64,000 nt of DNA, taken from assembly GCA_018821535.1 (NCBI GenBank), contig JAHJLV010000044.1, positions 62,001 to 126,000 of the forward strand, read 5' to 3'. Positions 1 to 8,756 of this stretch are shown in pieces (position 1 is the stretch's first letter; each line of letters starts with the position of its first letter). The notes beneath the pieces are model-generated. The model worked only from the letters and a program-made list of their open reading frames with translations, did no database searches and was not told where the DNA came from. The stretch comes from Pseudomonadota bacterium. Lineage in GTDB: Bacteria > Desulfobacterota > Desulfobacteria > Desulfobacterales > Desulfobacteraceae. The translations under genes and the position numbers were made by a program.

Positions 1-519
1 AATAAAAAGTTGGTGTTTGGTTTTATGGGAAAACGTATTGCTGTGTTTATCAAAAATGTATCCTTTTGATATGTTCTCGTCAATAAAAGAGATGATGGTA
101 TTGTAATTTTCCCAGTTTCCTCTGAGCATGATGATAATTTTAACTGAATCAAAGATCTGGTCATTGCGTTCCCATGTGGTGATGTCCAGAAAAGCATCAG
201 AGCCCATCAGAAGATAAAAATCGGTATCCAGGCCATACTCGGCCTTAAATTCATTGATGGTATCAATCGTGTAGGACGGTCCCTGTCTTAACAGCTCTTT
301 GTCCGAGGCAAACAGATGGTTGCAGCCTTTTAGGCTTTCCTTGACCATTTGAAACCGGTATTGGGCAGGCGCAAGATTTTTTTCAGGTTTATGCGGTGGC
401 GTTGCCGAGGGAATAAAAAATATTTTTTCCAGATCAAAGGTTTTCCGGACATATTCAATAATGCCCAGATGACCATTGTGTACAGGATTAAATGTTCCTC
501 CGAAAAGCCCGATATCCAT
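1..519 (-). CDS. nadD: Nicotinate-nucleotide adenylyltransferase, C-terminus off the window
   Basis: NadD joins nicotinate mononucleotide and ATP to give deamido-NAD in the cytoplasm. The first 173 codons are present and the gene runs off the left edge. The N-terminus reads MDIGLFGGTFNPVHNGHLG, the nucleotidyltransferase GGTFNPxHxGH signature, followed by PSATPPHKP and LLMGSDAFLDITTW, all typical of NadD. The ATG is 2 bases after the obgE stop, with a GAAGAAA-type ribosome site inside the obgE end, so it is translated as the last visible member of the rplU-rpmA-obgE-nadD operon. This gene order is common in proteobacteria. The identification is secure; only the missing C-terminus (including the ISxxxR region) cannot be judged. 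Confidence 0.95.
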   Translation of the reverse strand, partial: MDIGLFGGTFNPVHNGHLGIIEYVRKTFDLEKIFFIPSATPPHKPEKNLAPAQYRFQMVKESLKGCNHLFASDKELLRQGPSYTIDTINEFKAEYGLDTDFYLLMGSDAFLDITTWERNDQIFDSVKIIIMLRGNWENYNTIISFIDENISKGYIFDKHSNTFSHKTKHQLFI

Positions 520-521
520 TT

Positions 522-1517
522 TTATTTCTTCAGTAATTCAGATGACAATAATTTAACCAGTTCCTTTGTTCCTTCCCCGGTGGCAGCGGACAGGCAGTGT
601 ATCTGAATATCTTTCAATGCCCGGGTAAATGCCAAAGCCTGCTCTTTGGTGCCGGGCAGATCCATTTTATTGAGAACGACCACCTGGGCTTTTTGGGCCA
701 GTTTCTCGCTGTACCTGGACAATTCATTGTTAATGATGTTAAAGGCATGAAGCGGGTTTTCATTATCAATTGCCGAGGCATCAATCAGATGGACTAAAAT
801 GCCGGTGCGTTCAATATGTTTTAAAAAACTGATCCCAAGGCCGGTGCCTTCATGGGCACCTTCGATAAGTCCGGGTATGTCTGCTACTGCAAACGGTTCT
901 CCAAAAGGGGGTTCCACCATTCCAAGGATGGGTGTCAGTGTGGTAAACGGATAATCAGCAATCTTCGGGCGTGCCTGGGAAATGGCGCTGATCAGCGTGG
1001 ATTTTCCTGCATTGGGAAGACCGACAAGACCGACATCTGCCAGGAGTTTGAGCTCCAGTTTGAGTTTGAGTTCTTCTCCGGGTATGCCGCGCTGTGAATG
1101 TCTGGGGGCGCGGTTGGTCGCGGTTGCGAACCGTTTGTTCCCCCGACCGCCCATGCCGCCGTGCAGCAAGATATATTCTGTGGAATTATCAGTGAGATCG
1201 ACAATCAGTTCGCCGGTTTGGGCATTTGTAATAAGGGTTCCGGGAGGCAGTTCTAGATAACAGTGTTCTCCGTTCTTCCCATGTTTCTGCTTTCCCATGC
1301 CCGGCATTCCATTTTTGGCATGGAACAGTTTCTGACGCCGATAATTGTATAGTGTTCTAGTTCCGGGGTCTGTCTTTATTATGACATGACCGCCGTCACC
1401 GCCGTCACCGCCGTCAGGTCCGCCTTTTTCAATAAAGCGTTCGCGGCGGAAGCTGGTACATCCGCGTCCGCCGTCACCTGATTTGACAGTAATAATTGCC
1501 TCATCTACAAATTTCAC
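522..1517 (-). CDS. obgE: GTPase Obg/CgtA
   Basis: Obg is a ribosome-associated GTPase acting in large-subunit assembly and stress control. The protein has 331 residues. Residues 1-160 form the glycine-rich Obg fold ([13 protein letters not shown] at about 31-43). The G domain follows: G1 GLPNAGKS at 166-173, DIPGL at 213-217 and NKMD at 283-286. It ends soon after the G domain, so it lacks the extra OCT-type C-terminal domain of some Gram-positive homologues; this length is usual for proteobacteria. The start overlaps the rpmA stop by 4 bases, which implies translational coupling. Confidence 0.97.
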   Translation of the reverse strand: MKFVDEAIITVKSGDGGRGCTSFRRERFIEKGGPDGGDGGDGGHVIIKTDPGTRTLYNYRRQKLFHAKNGMPGMGKQKHGKNGEHCYLELPPGTLITNAQTGELIVDLTDNSTEYILLHGGMGGRGNKRFATATNRAPRHSQRGIPGEELKLKLELKLLADVGLVGLPNAGKSTLISAISQARPKIADYPFTTLTPILGMVEPPFGEPFAVADIPGLIEGAHEGTGLGISFLKHIERTGILVHLIDASAIDNENPLHAFNIINNELSRYSEKLAQKAQVVVLNKMDLPGTKEQALAFTRALKDIQIHCLSAATGEGTKELVKLLSSELLKK

Positions 1518-1768
1518 GCTTCATAAACGCTGACTTTTTTTCTGTCACGGCCTTTTCTTTCGAAGGTTACCACACCATCGATTTTTGCAAAAAGGGTAAA
1601 ATCCTTACCCATGCCGACATTGTTGCCGGGATGAATTTTGGACCCGACCTGTCTGACAAGAATATTTCCGGCCAGAACATTTTCACCGCCGAATTTTTTT
1701 ATGCCGCGTCTTTGACCATCTGAATCGCGGCCGTTTCTTGAACTTCCCGCTGCTTTTTTATGTGACAT
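1514..1768 (-). CDS. rpmA: 50S ribosomal protein L27
   Basis: L27 lies near the peptidyl-transferase centre of the large subunit. The 84-residue protein begins [16 protein letters not shown] and contains [20 protein letters not shown] and [16 protein letters not shown], the family signature. There is no N-terminal cleavage extension of the Firmicutes type. It sits 31 bases after rplU and overlaps obgE by 4 bases. An AAAGGAGA ribosome site lies just before the ATG. Confidence 0.97.
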   Translation of the reverse strand: MSHKKAAGSSRNGRDSDGQRRGIKKFGGENVLAGNILVRQVGSKIHPGNNVGMGKDFTLFAKIDGVVTFERKGRDRKKVSVYEA

Positions 1769-1799
1769 TGAAGTCTCCTTTCAATTCCGGATAGATATT

Positions 1800-2111
1800 T
1801 TAAACGGTAATGGAATCAATTTTAATTTCTGTATAATGCTGGCGATGGCCGCGCATTTTTCTGTACCCTTTGCGGCGTTTGTATTTAAACACCAGCTGTT
1901 TTCTATCTCTTGCCTGATCAAGGATATGGGCTTTAACCGAGGCGGTTTCGATTTTCGGGGCACCCAGTGTAATGGTCTCGCCATCTGAATACATGAGGAT
2001 ATTGTCAAATTCAATTTCAGAACCTTCTGTCCCGTCAAGTTTCTCAACTTTAAGGATCTGTTCTTCATGAACCTTATATTGCTTCCCCCCGGTTTTAATG
2101 ACTGCGTACAT
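1800..2111 (-). CDS. rplU: 50S ribosomal protein L21
   Basis: L21 is a 23S rRNA-binding large-subunit protein. The 103-residue product begins MYAVIKTGGKQYKVHEEQILKVEKL and ends with KYKRRKGYRKMRGHRQHYTEIKI, both diagnostic. It is the first gene of the operon; an AAGGAGAG ribosome site precedes the ATG, and a sigma70-like promoter lies about 52 bases upstream of the start. Confidence 0.97.
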   Translation of the reverse strand: MYAVIKTGGKQYKVHEEQILKVEKLDGTEGSEIEFDNILMYSDGETITLGAPKIETASVKAHILDQARDRKQLVFKYKRRKGYRKMRGHRQHYTEIKIDSITV

Positions 2112-2162
2112 TTTTAAACTCTCCTTATAATTTCAATATCTTCGCAATTTTAAAAACTCGTT

Positions 2163-2191
2163 ATAGTATACTTGCCTGCAGAATTTGTCAA
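2163..2191 (-). promoter_or_regulatory. Sigma70-like promoter of the rplU operon
   Basis: On the minus strand TTGACA (2191-2186) is followed by a 17-base spacer and TACTAT (2168-2163). Hexamer quality and spacing fit a strong housekeeping promoter, as expected for ribosomal protein genes. It would give a leader of about 45 bases. Confidence 0.7.
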
Positions 2192-2358
2192 GATAAACAA
2201 TTCCTGAACGGGGCACTTGTATATAAATAATTCGAATGGTGTTTTCCTGAATAGATTACCTTTTGTCTCTGGATGTGACGTTGACAGTTCCTATGCCGGA
2301 CTGCACTTGCGTCAGAAAAACTCGTTTCACTCAAACAGTTCCTGCCGCTTTTTGTTAC

Positions 2359-2410
2359 GTCCGGTAGAATCTGTATCAACTGGTCATATATGCTTCGCAA
2401 GATAATCCAG
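2359..2410. repeat. Diverged dispersed repeat, copy A
   Basis: About 50 bases that align with two other places in the window (35131-35184 and 35831-35872). The shared pattern is GGTAGAA-CTGTA-CAAC, then a TC-ATATGCT core, then CAAGAT-ATCC. This copy lies between the rplU promoter and the IS110 element. It is followed by a short hairpin (GGCAG/CTGCC, about 2410-2428). Function unknown. Confidence 0.5.
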
Positions 2411-2522
2411 GCAGAACAATAACCTGCCCTCGTTTTTAAGTCAAATTATTCTATTTTGTTATCAATGAAGTGTAATGCCTATCAAATTTATTGAATCAAT
2501 ATTTTGTATTGGTACCTTGAAA

Positions 2523-2639
2523 GGAATAGATATTGTGAGTGTGTGGGAGCCTTTCAGGCGAGCTCACACGCACTCATAATTCTATTCCCTGGTATTTAAT
2601 GTTTGCATTAAAATGGATAGGTCATAGTTTAAAATACCA
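2523..2639 (+). ncRNA. Candidate IS110 bridge RNA region
   Basis: Two nested structures are visible. First, a long imperfect stem pairs 2523-2550 with 2562-2588 (GGAATAG/CTATTCC at the base, GTGAGTGTGTGGGAGC against GCTCACACGCACTCA above) around an 11-base loop. Second, TGGTATTT (2590-2597) pairs with AAATACCA (2632-2639) around an internal region with a small AATG/CATT hairpin. IS110 elements are known to encode a bridge RNA with a 5' stem-loop followed by internal loops that read donor and target DNA. The layout fits that plan, but assigning loops is inference. Confidence 0.4.
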
Positions 2640-2750
2640 ATAGAAAAAGGAGGGGCTCCCCCAAATAATAATCATCCAATTTGAATCGGTGATAGAGTTA
2701 TTTGATCAATCTGCCATCAAGCAGTTGAAGAACTTAAGGAGGGGAACCCC

Positions 2751-4199
2751 ATGAAAAAACAAAACATTTATCGGAACCAGAGTCAAGAAATCCTTAGTCT
2801 TTTTGAGTCAGCAGGGGATAGAAACAAAGTTATGTGCATTCCAATGGATTATGCAAAAAAAGATCACGTTGTTATGTTCTGTAGCGGCAACGGTGATATT
2901 TTACGAAAACCTTTCTCAGTCAAGAATTCATTGGAAGGCAAAAATTATCTGGTGGATCAAGTTAAAAAATCCTGCCGACGTCGTGGCATTAAACTTCAGC
3001 ATGTTTTTTTCGGGGGTGAAGACTGTGGTTCCTATGCTGATAATTTTATTGCAGCTTTACGTTCAAACAGTTGGGTAGTTGCCGGAGTCAATGCCTGTGA
3101 TGCAAAGAAGCATCGTGATAACAAACAGGCAAGCACGGATATTTTGGATTTATTGGGAATTTGTAAAATGCTTCTCAGTTGCAAAGGGAATTGCTCTCCT
3201 GCTCAAACCGGCATCTATTGGAATTTACGAATGCTTGTCCGGCAAAGACGGAAACTGGTTAGCATGGTAACAGGGGTTAAACGTAGAATCCACTTCATTG
3301 TTGATCAGATCTTCCCTGGTTTTTTAGACGAGAAAAAAAGTGGATTTTTCCCATTCTCAAGAGGGTCATTAGCGTTGATGGGCAATCGGTTCAGTGTGCA
3401 CCAAATCCGTAAGCGCAACCGAGCAACACTATCAAAGTTCCTCACCCGTAATTTAGTCCATCATGCTGATCGTTGTGCGGAACACCTCCAAGAATATGTA
3501 TCACAGGTTCTCCAACCACCAGCAACACGTATTGCGACCTTACAGCTTGCTTTGCAACAACAGGTCAAGCTCTTTCTCTGCCTTCAGGAGAATATTCAGC
3601 AGATGGAAATGGAAATTGCTGAGCACTTAGCCCAAACCCCTGGTGCTTTTTTGACCAGTATCCGGGGCATTGGAATCGTTTTAGCTGCCGGTGTTTGTGC
3701 AGAGATTGGAGATCCTGGAAAGCAGAAATCTTTAAACCAATTGGTTTCATATGCCGGTATTGTTCCAAGGATTAAACAAACCGGTGGAGTCCAGGGCAAA
3801 ACTCAAGTTAAAAAAGTGGGAAAACGCTGCAATCGTATCCTGAAGGACTATGTTGTAAGATCGGGTTACCATTTAGGGGTAAATGGACCTGAAGAGTTAA
3901 AGCTGGATCATAAACGACGAGGAGCACAAGGGCAGCATGCAGATTTTGGTATGAGCAGGAGGTACCTGAGGATGGCAATGTGTTTGATGCGAACGTCTCA
4001 AACATATCTTCCTAAAAACCTGCGAGAGACAAGAGCGCCTATGACTGAAAGGGCCCAATATTATATTACAACCTGGTCAACGCTCCGTAAAAAATGGGAG
4101 ATTAAAGGCGCATTAAAGTTCGCATTTGATAAAGACAGGCCATTAGGGCAGTGGCGTAATATTGTACAGGGGATTTATGGGATAGAGCTTGAATTATAA
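2751..4199 (+). CDS. IS110-family transposase (DEDD recombinase)
   Basis: This 482-residue protein is the element's recombinase. The N-terminal RuvC-like DEDD domain shows D33 (PMDYAKKDH), E90 (FFGGEDCGSY), and D130 and D133 (ASTDILDLL). The C-terminal Transposase_20 domain starts near residue 300 (LTSIRGIGIVLAAGVCAEIGD) and contains LVSYAGIVPRIKQTGG, where the serine matches the catalytic serine of the family. It is longer than the usual 320-450 residues because of a basic segment at about 150-250. The start follows AAGGAGGGG, and GGGG/CCCC around the ribosome site can form a small hairpin. The frame is complete, so the element may still be active. Confidence 0.92.
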   Translation: MKKQNIYRNQSQEILSLFESAGDRNKVMCIPMDYAKKDHVVMFCSGNGDILRKPFSVKNSLEGKNYLVDQVKKSCRRRGIKLQHVFFGGEDCGSYADNFIAALRSNSWVVAGVNACDAKKHRDNKQASTDILDLLGICKMLLSCKGNCSPAQTGIYWNLRMLVRQRRKLVSMVTGVKRRIHFIVDQIFPGFLDEKKSGFFPFSRGSLALMGNRFSVHQIRKRNRATLSKFLTRNLVHHADRCAEHLQEYVSQVLQPPATRIATLQLALQQQVKLFLCLQENIQQMEMEIAEHLAQTPGAFLTSIRGIGIVLAAGVCAEIGDPGKQKSLNQLVSYAGIVPRIKQTGGVQGKTQVKKVGKRCNRILKDYVVRSGYHLGVNGPEELKLDHKRRGAQGQHADFGMSRRYLRMAMCLMRTSQTYLPKNLRETRAPMTERAQYYITTWSTLRKKWEIKGALKFAFDKDRPLGQWRNIVQGIYGIELEL

Positions 4200-4686
4200 A
4201 ATAGGCGCAGGCCAGGCTTAGTTTTTCATGATTTGAGATTGCAAAATTTATGCGGACAGGATGGCTAATTTTTGTATCGTCGCATTACTTTGGAGAAATG
4301 ACGGCTTATTTTAAAATGTTTACCATGTCCGCTCCAATATTTAATTATGGCTCAAAGGTGCTCTGATCCTTGAATTTATATTAAGAGATCTTGTTATACC
4401 AATATGCCAAAATTGGACATAAGGGACATGGGATTCCACCAGAAAAGCAAAATTTTGAGGATCTATGATTAAAAAAAACAAGCTGGTCTCATGCATGTTT
4501 TTAAAAACCGACAAGAATCGGCGAGGTGTAGTATGGCCTAAAAACAAAAGTCAAAAAAGGGGTTGATTTCCTTCTGGTACTTTAGAAAATTTAATATCAG
4601 CCTAATTTACCAGGCGCTATATATTGTGGCAGTCTAACTTTAATTGAAGCGGCCAATAATAGACTTGTGTGGGGTCTTATTTTCAA
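4200..4686. other. Noncoding stretch after the IS110 transposase
   Basis: 487 bases without a supportable gene. The first 140 bases probably hold the right end of the IS element (weak inverted pair near 4251 and 4327). Further on there is only a small CCGA/TCGG hairpin near 4510. The short minus-strand frame at 4341-4547 has no ribosome site or recognisable motif. Confidence 0.5.
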
Positions 4687-5988
4687 TCAATTCGTCTCTA
4701 TCAACTCAAAAGGAATGTCTAAATAAAGAATATTTTTGGTATCCTGGTTGCCTTCAAACTTCCATTTATATTCAACAAGATTTTCCTCAATATCAACATT
4801 TTTAACAATCACATAAGAACCTGTATAATCATCAATTATCGTGATCTTATCAGGCCAGAAAAATAGTGTCAGGCAAACAATATTGAATGTGGTATCTTGA
4901 AGATAATCTTCGTTGAAATTAAATTCGTAAAGGAAATGCCGGTTCCATTTTTCAGGAAGTCCTGAAACATTTTCGCTTATGATTTCTTGATAATTAATTT
5001 CTATTTCTTTTTGAGCCGAAAAACCGACAGAATCGGTTGCTGTGACATTTAAAATTGTGTTTCCAATATTAAAAGAAAAATTTTCAATCTGCCACTCTAT
5101 TTCCCCAGTGGCATAGCCTTCATTTCCAGCGGAGTTATTCCAGCTGACTTCTTCAATTGTTAAAGTTTCAAGAATGCTTTCTTCAGATAGGGATGCTTCA
5201 TTTGTTTGAAAGTTTGAGCTATTGGTTGTTAAAAATGAATTAGATGAGGCTTTACTGATATTGGTTGAGATGGTGTTGGTAGATAACAGATTTTGTGAAT
5301 CTATGGGTAATGTCGATGTTGAAGCAGAAGCGCTTTGTTGAGAAGTGGTGCCATAAGAGTTGCAGTCCACTAAACCGAAGTTGTCTACGAATACCCAAAA
5401 ATCATCATTGGTCACATGCCCATTGGCATAATCGGTTGCAAAGGCATGAAGGTCTAATCCGTCAATATCCCCGTCTGTATCATAATTTCCTGCACAAGAG
5501 CCCCAAAAGGCCTTAACGCCATAAGAATTAGAGGTGCTGTAATCAAAAACAATCCAGCCTGCGTTTTCTGCCCAGGCTTTGCCGGATAGTATTCCTGTTT
5601 GAGGGTCGATGTGAACGCCGTAGTTGACCCCTTCAGTACAAAAGTCGGGATCTGGATTATTTTCACAAGAAAAACTAATCCAGCCAATATTTTCACCCCA
5701 AGCATATCCAGATAAATTGCCAACCCCATCATGAAAAACTCCTCCGTATACGGGATTCATATTTATCCAACCAATATTCTCTCCCCAAGCATATCCAGTT
5801 AATTGAGTGCTTGTGACTGTAACACCAGGACCGTAACCCGGATTAAAGTTGATCCAGCCAATATTTTCACCCCAGGCATATTTATGTCCGTCATTGTTGA
5901 CATCAATATTTCCGGCAATTGCAACGCTTGCTAAACAAAACAGGATGAATGTAATGAAAACTGTTTGATGGATCAGCCTGTGAATCAT
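4687..5988 (-). CDS. Secreted YAWGENIGWI-repeat protein with dockerin-like segment
   Basis: 433 residues with an N-terminal signal peptide (about 1-25, cleavage near AIAG). Three copies of the motif YAWGENIGWI and a diverged fourth (KAWAENAGWI) lie at about residues 38-155, spaced roughly 30-50 residues apart. Next comes a dockerin/EF-hand-like stretch (NYDTDGDIDGLDLHAF, then a second half ending VDNFGLVDC), a Ser/Thr/Gln-rich linker, and an Ig-like segment (LNVTATDSVGFSAQKEIEI) with a further C-terminal domain I do not recognise. The repeats recur in secreted proteins of environmental bacteria, but their function is unknown to me. The stop region of the neighbouring 233-residue gene overlaps the start by 4 bases. 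An extracellular or surface role is inferred. Confidence 0.75.
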   Translation of the reverse strand: MIHRLIHQTVFITFILFCLASVAIAGNIDVNNDGHKYAWGENIGWINFNPGYGPGVTVTSTQLTGYAWGENIGWINMNPVYGGVFHDGVGNLSGYAWGENIGWISFSCENNPDPDFCTEGVNYGVHIDPQTGILSGKAWAENAGWIVFDYSTSNSYGVKAFWGSCAGNYDTDGDIDGLDLHAFATDYANGHVTNDDFWVFVDNFGLVDCNSYGTTSQQSASASTSTLPIDSQNLLSTNTISTNISKASSNSFLTTNSSNFQTNEASLSEESILETLTIEEVSWNNSAGNEGYATGEIEWQIENFSFNIGNTILNVTATDSVGFSAQKEIEINYQEIISENVSGLPEKWNRHFLYEFNFNEDYLQDTTFNIVCLTLFFWPDKITIIDDYTGSYVIVKNVDIEENLVEYKWKFEGNQDTKNILYLDIPFELIETN

Positions 5989-6686
5989 GATTTTTCCCTG
6001 AAACTTGAAATTCCAATTAATCCGATTATTAGAAATGAAATTGAGCTTGGAAGCGGAACAATGGAGACTTCTGCAGAACGGACTGCAATACCATAATGCC
6101 CTACAGCAATTTGAGTTAAACCTTGATATCCTACGCCAAAGTAAAAATTCCAGGCACCATCAAGGTTTGTAGCATATTCATATTCAGTCCCAGACCAGTA
6201 TCCCCCTCCTGTTAAATTCACAAAGGGATCTTTATCCTTTAATCCTGAGTCTTCTTGCTCAAGTCCATCAGGGCCAATGAATGACAAATTCCCAAGAGAC
6301 ACATGAAATAGATATCCCATCTCACTTGATGTAATGCCATATCCACCGGAGGTTGTTCCGTCATTTCCGGATACAAATCTTTCATCTATTGCTGCAGGAA
6401 GCCTCCAGTCCCCTTCCCAGGTAACTGAGTATTCGGAAAATATACTATATGTTAACACGCTGGCTGTGTTTAGGCTATTCGACCAAGTCACTTGGCCTTC
6501 CCAATCGACTCTTTCATGGGTGTAGTCCAGCCAAATTAATTCCTGATCACTATCGTAAATTAAATTGTATGTACCGACACCTGTGTAATTGACCGTTCCA
6601 ATGTTACTTAGTGCTGCCTGGGATTGGGTTGAAGCTCCTGGCAACAATAATAGGATTACAATAAGATATAAGACAGTTTGTTTCAT
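5985..6686 (-). CDS. Secreted protein with VPLP (PEP-CTERM-like) tail
   Basis: 233 residues. It has a signal peptide (about 1-25, ending TQSQA), a middle that resembles DUF1566/Lcl-type domains (TYNLIYDSDQELIWLDYT, GDWRLPAAIDE, GYWSGTEYEY, GIAVRS), and a C-terminal tail VPLPSSISFLIIGLIGISSFREKS: VPLP motif, hydrophobic helix, charged end. Such tails are the PEP-CTERM/VPLPA sorting signal processed by exosortases. No exosortase gene is in this window. The start codon follows AAGGAGAA. Likely exported and sorted to the envelope or exopolymer; the substrate is unknown. Confidence 0.75.
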   Translation of the reverse strand: MKQTVLYLIVILLLLPGASTQSQAALSNIGTVNYTGVGTYNLIYDSDQELIWLDYTHERVDWEGQVTWSNSLNTASVLTYSIFSEYSVTWEGDWRLPAAIDERFVSGNDGTTSGGYGITSSEMGYLFHVSLGNLSFIGPDGLEQEDSGLKDKDPFVNLTGGGYWSGTEYEYATNLDGAWNFYFGVGYQGLTQIAVGHYGIAVRSAEVSIVPLPSSISFLIIGLIGISSFREKS

Positions 6687-6735
6687 TTTAACTATTCTCC
6701 TTCCTGCAAATTTAAAAGACGCTCTTTTTTTAATA

Positions 6736-7464
6736 TTAATTTCTCACCGCCCAAACATATGCAGTTCCTGCTTGATCAATTCTATCAACTACTCCAGTCT
6801 TCATATGTATGGTCCAGACTTTTCCATCACCTTCCATAGCTGTAATAGTGCTTGACCAATAAACAGATGAATAGATATTATTAAATGGACTTCCTTCACT
6901 CCATTTGAAATTTCCTTCTGTATTTGAAATACATGGATTATAATATGCAATATTAATGATACTTTCTAACTCCACAAGATTTGGGAGCCGCCAGTCTCCG
7001 GCAGATGATCCATCCGTTAATGTTGTGCCGTTATCTGCAAGGTTATTGCAAAGCTCTAATGCCTCTGACCATGTTTTTGCTTGGCCTGGCAAATTTGCGT
7101 TTCTCAACCAAATTAATCCGGTAAGCTTATCCGTAATAGTACCGTCTGAATTTATGGTAAAGCGTGGATCAGGCCAAGGTACACCTCTTGTTAAATAGCC
7201 ATCATCGTTATCCACACTTGAAAAAGTTTGAAATTGCCCCGTTTTAGGAACCTTAGCATCTGTACAATTCGATAGATAGACTTCTCTTGCAAGATCATTT
7301 ACACTGCTTTTTATCAATTCGGTTTGTTCATAGACTTCTTGCAACGTTTTCATGGATGACGCCGGAGATTGGGAAGGTTCTAAATCACCCGCGTTGGCAA
7401 TAGAAAATGATACTAAAATTATCGTTAAAAATAAATTGAATACAAAAAATTTAAAATATTTCAT
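6736..7464 (-). CDS. DUF1566 (Lcl-domain) secreted protein, paralogue 1
   Basis: 242 residues. A signal peptide (about 1-25, ANA) precedes GDLEPSQSPASSMKTLQEVYEQ, a short helical spacer, and then the DUF1566 domain with TITDKLTGLIWLRNAN, the GDWRLPNLVELESI box, YYNPCISNT, YWSSTITA and a final VWAVRN. The domain belongs to a C-type-lectin-like or Fib_succ-related group found in secreted proteins; ligand unknown. It is closely related to the next gene upstream, from which a 33-base gap separates it, so the pair probably arose by tandem duplication. Confidence 0.8.
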   Translation of the reverse strand: MKYFKFFVFNLFLTIILVSFSIANAGDLEPSQSPASSMKTLQEVYEQTELIKSSVNDLAREVYLSNCTDAKVPKTGQFQTFSSVDNDDGYLTRGVPWPDPRFTINSDGTITDKLTGLIWLRNANLPGQAKTWSEALELCNNLADNGTTLTDGSSAGDWRLPNLVELESIINIAYYNPCISNTEGNFKWSEGSPFNNIYSSVYWSSTITAMEGDGKVWTIHMKTGVVDRIDQAGTAYVWAVRN

Positions 7465-7497
7465 TTTTATCCCCCATAATGCAAAATTACATATAGA

Positions 7498-8226
7498 CTA
7501 TTGATAACCACCGCGCACAGGCCAAACAAAAGGACGAACATCTTCTAATGGCCATTCTTTTCTAAAATCATGTATTTCACCTTCATTGAAGTTCATAATC
7601 CAAGCAAAGTCAGTGCCACCCAAGTAAGTTGAACTCGTCCAATACTTATCAGATTGAATGCCGTAAAAAATATTGCCTTCTGCCCATTTTGCTGTACCAG
7701 ACTGATTTGAAACACAAGGATTATAATAGTTCAGATCTCTTAGGCTTTTTAATTCAGATCTATTTGGAAGCCGCCAGTCTCCTTCTAATGACCCATCGGT
7801 AAGCCATGGATAATCATCTTCAGAAAGATTATTGCAAAGAGTTATTGCATCCTCCCAGTTGCTTCTGCCTAAAATACTCGCATATCTTAACCATATCAAT
7901 CCCGTGAGATTGTCGGTGATTGTCCCATTTCCGTTATCAGAGAATCTATTTGAATCCGTTAATGGCACACCCAGTCTAAGCGCTCCGTCATCTCTCTCTC
8001 CTTCTGATATCATTTGGCCTGTTTTGGGAGTTGGGGCGGTCGGACACTCTAAAGCGCCATTAAGGTTGTTTAATATTTCTTGGTTTTGATTATAGATTGA
8101 TTCTATGTTGCTCATCGTTGAACCAGGGGCACCCGACGGTTCCAAGCTATCAGCCAAAACTCTCATCGGCAAAAACAAGACCAATGCCATCAAAATCACA
8201 ACAACTGATTTTAAATTGTAACTCAT
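7498..8226 (-). CDS. DUF1566 (Lcl-domain) secreted protein, paralogue 2
   Basis: 242 residues from the chosen start. ATG at 8226 follows AAGGAGAT at good spacing; the frame opens earlier at a TTG but without a ribosome site. Signal peptide (about 1-25, RVLADS), then SLEPSGAPGSTMSNIESIYNQN matching the spacer of its paralogue. The DUF1566 core follows: TITDNLTGLIWLRYAS, GDWRLPNRSELKSL, YYNPCVSNQ, YWTSSTYLG, VWPVRGGYQ. It is the first gene of the minus-strand cluster of four secreted proteins. Exported; function unknown. Confidence 0.8.
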   Translation of the reverse strand: MSYNLKSVVVILMALVLFLPMRVLADSLEPSGAPGSTMSNIESIYNQNQEILNNLNGALECPTAPTPKTGQMISEGERDDGALRLGVPLTDSNRFSDNGNGTITDNLTGLIWLRYASILGRSNWEDAITLCNNLSEDDYPWLTDGSLEGDWRLPNRSELKSLRDLNYYNPCVSNQSGTAKWAEGNIFYGIQSDKYWTSSTYLGGTDFAWIMNFNEGEIHDFRKEWPLEDVRPFVWPVRGGYQ

Positions 8227-8756
8227 AATTATTATCTCCTTATCCAATCCGAAACAGGCTTTATATCTGATTTTCTACATTTTCTTCATAATCGTCACAA
8301 ATTTCATAACACCGCAATATACACCCGTCAATCAGCAAAAACCGAGTTTTGAAAAAATTCAAATAATTTTATTTCGTGAAAACAACTTCGTAGCATTGTG
8401 AAAAAGATGTTATGAAATATATGAGTTTTGGAACTCGCGGTATAAAGAAAGAGAACTATTTTAATCTGTTTTTAAGGCAGAATTAAAAAAGGTTTTGCCT
8501 TTTTTTTAAGATAACGATTTGCAATAACATTGACTGAGCACTTATGGTATTAGTTCTCAGGTTTTCAATTGGAAGTCAACCACAAGATCTTGTATTGATA
8601 GGCTCGGGTTTGAATTCAACACTCTACAGCAAAATATTGAATGAAAAATAGTTTTGTTAAATCAATATGTTCTGATGTGGAAATTATTCTGGCAGTGTCT
8701 GGAACGTTGTCCTGTTTGGATTTGCTATCGGGCACAGATGGGTAACAGGCGGCGGG
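8227..8756. other. AT-rich intergenic region upstream of the DUF1566 cluster
   Basis: 530 bases without a convincing gene. It holds a short inverted repeat TTTGAA-4-TTCAAA near 8351, a GAGTT/AACTC hairpin near 8423-8436, and an A/T-rich hairpin at 8485-8506 that could end transcription from either side. Promoters for the DUF1566 cluster should lie in its left part, but I see no clear hexamer pair. Confidence 0.4.
8485..8506. terminator. Possible bidirectional terminator
   Basis: AAAAAAGG (8485-8492) pairs with CCTTTTTT (8498-8505) around TTTTG, with runs of A and T on both sides. It lies about 250 bases beyond the radical SAM gene on its strand. Weak GC content keeps confidence low. Confidence 0.35.

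Larger units (their letters stand above)
2510..4340 (+). mobile_element. IS110-family insertion sequence (ends approximate)
   Basis: The element is defined by its transposase (2751-4199) plus noncoding flanks. IS110 elements usually lack terminal inverted repeats, so the ends cannot be fixed by eye; the coordinates given cover the structured 5' region and a weak inverted pair (GCGGACA near 4251 and TGTCCGC near 4327) downstream. The long structured 5' noncoding segment fits IS110-type elements whose guide (bridge) RNA lies upstream of the gene. The gene looks intact. Confidence 0.6.

Noticed and set aside
4341-4547. Minus-strand frame of 68 residues after the IS element
   Set aside because: No ribosome site or recognisable motif; noncoding composition.
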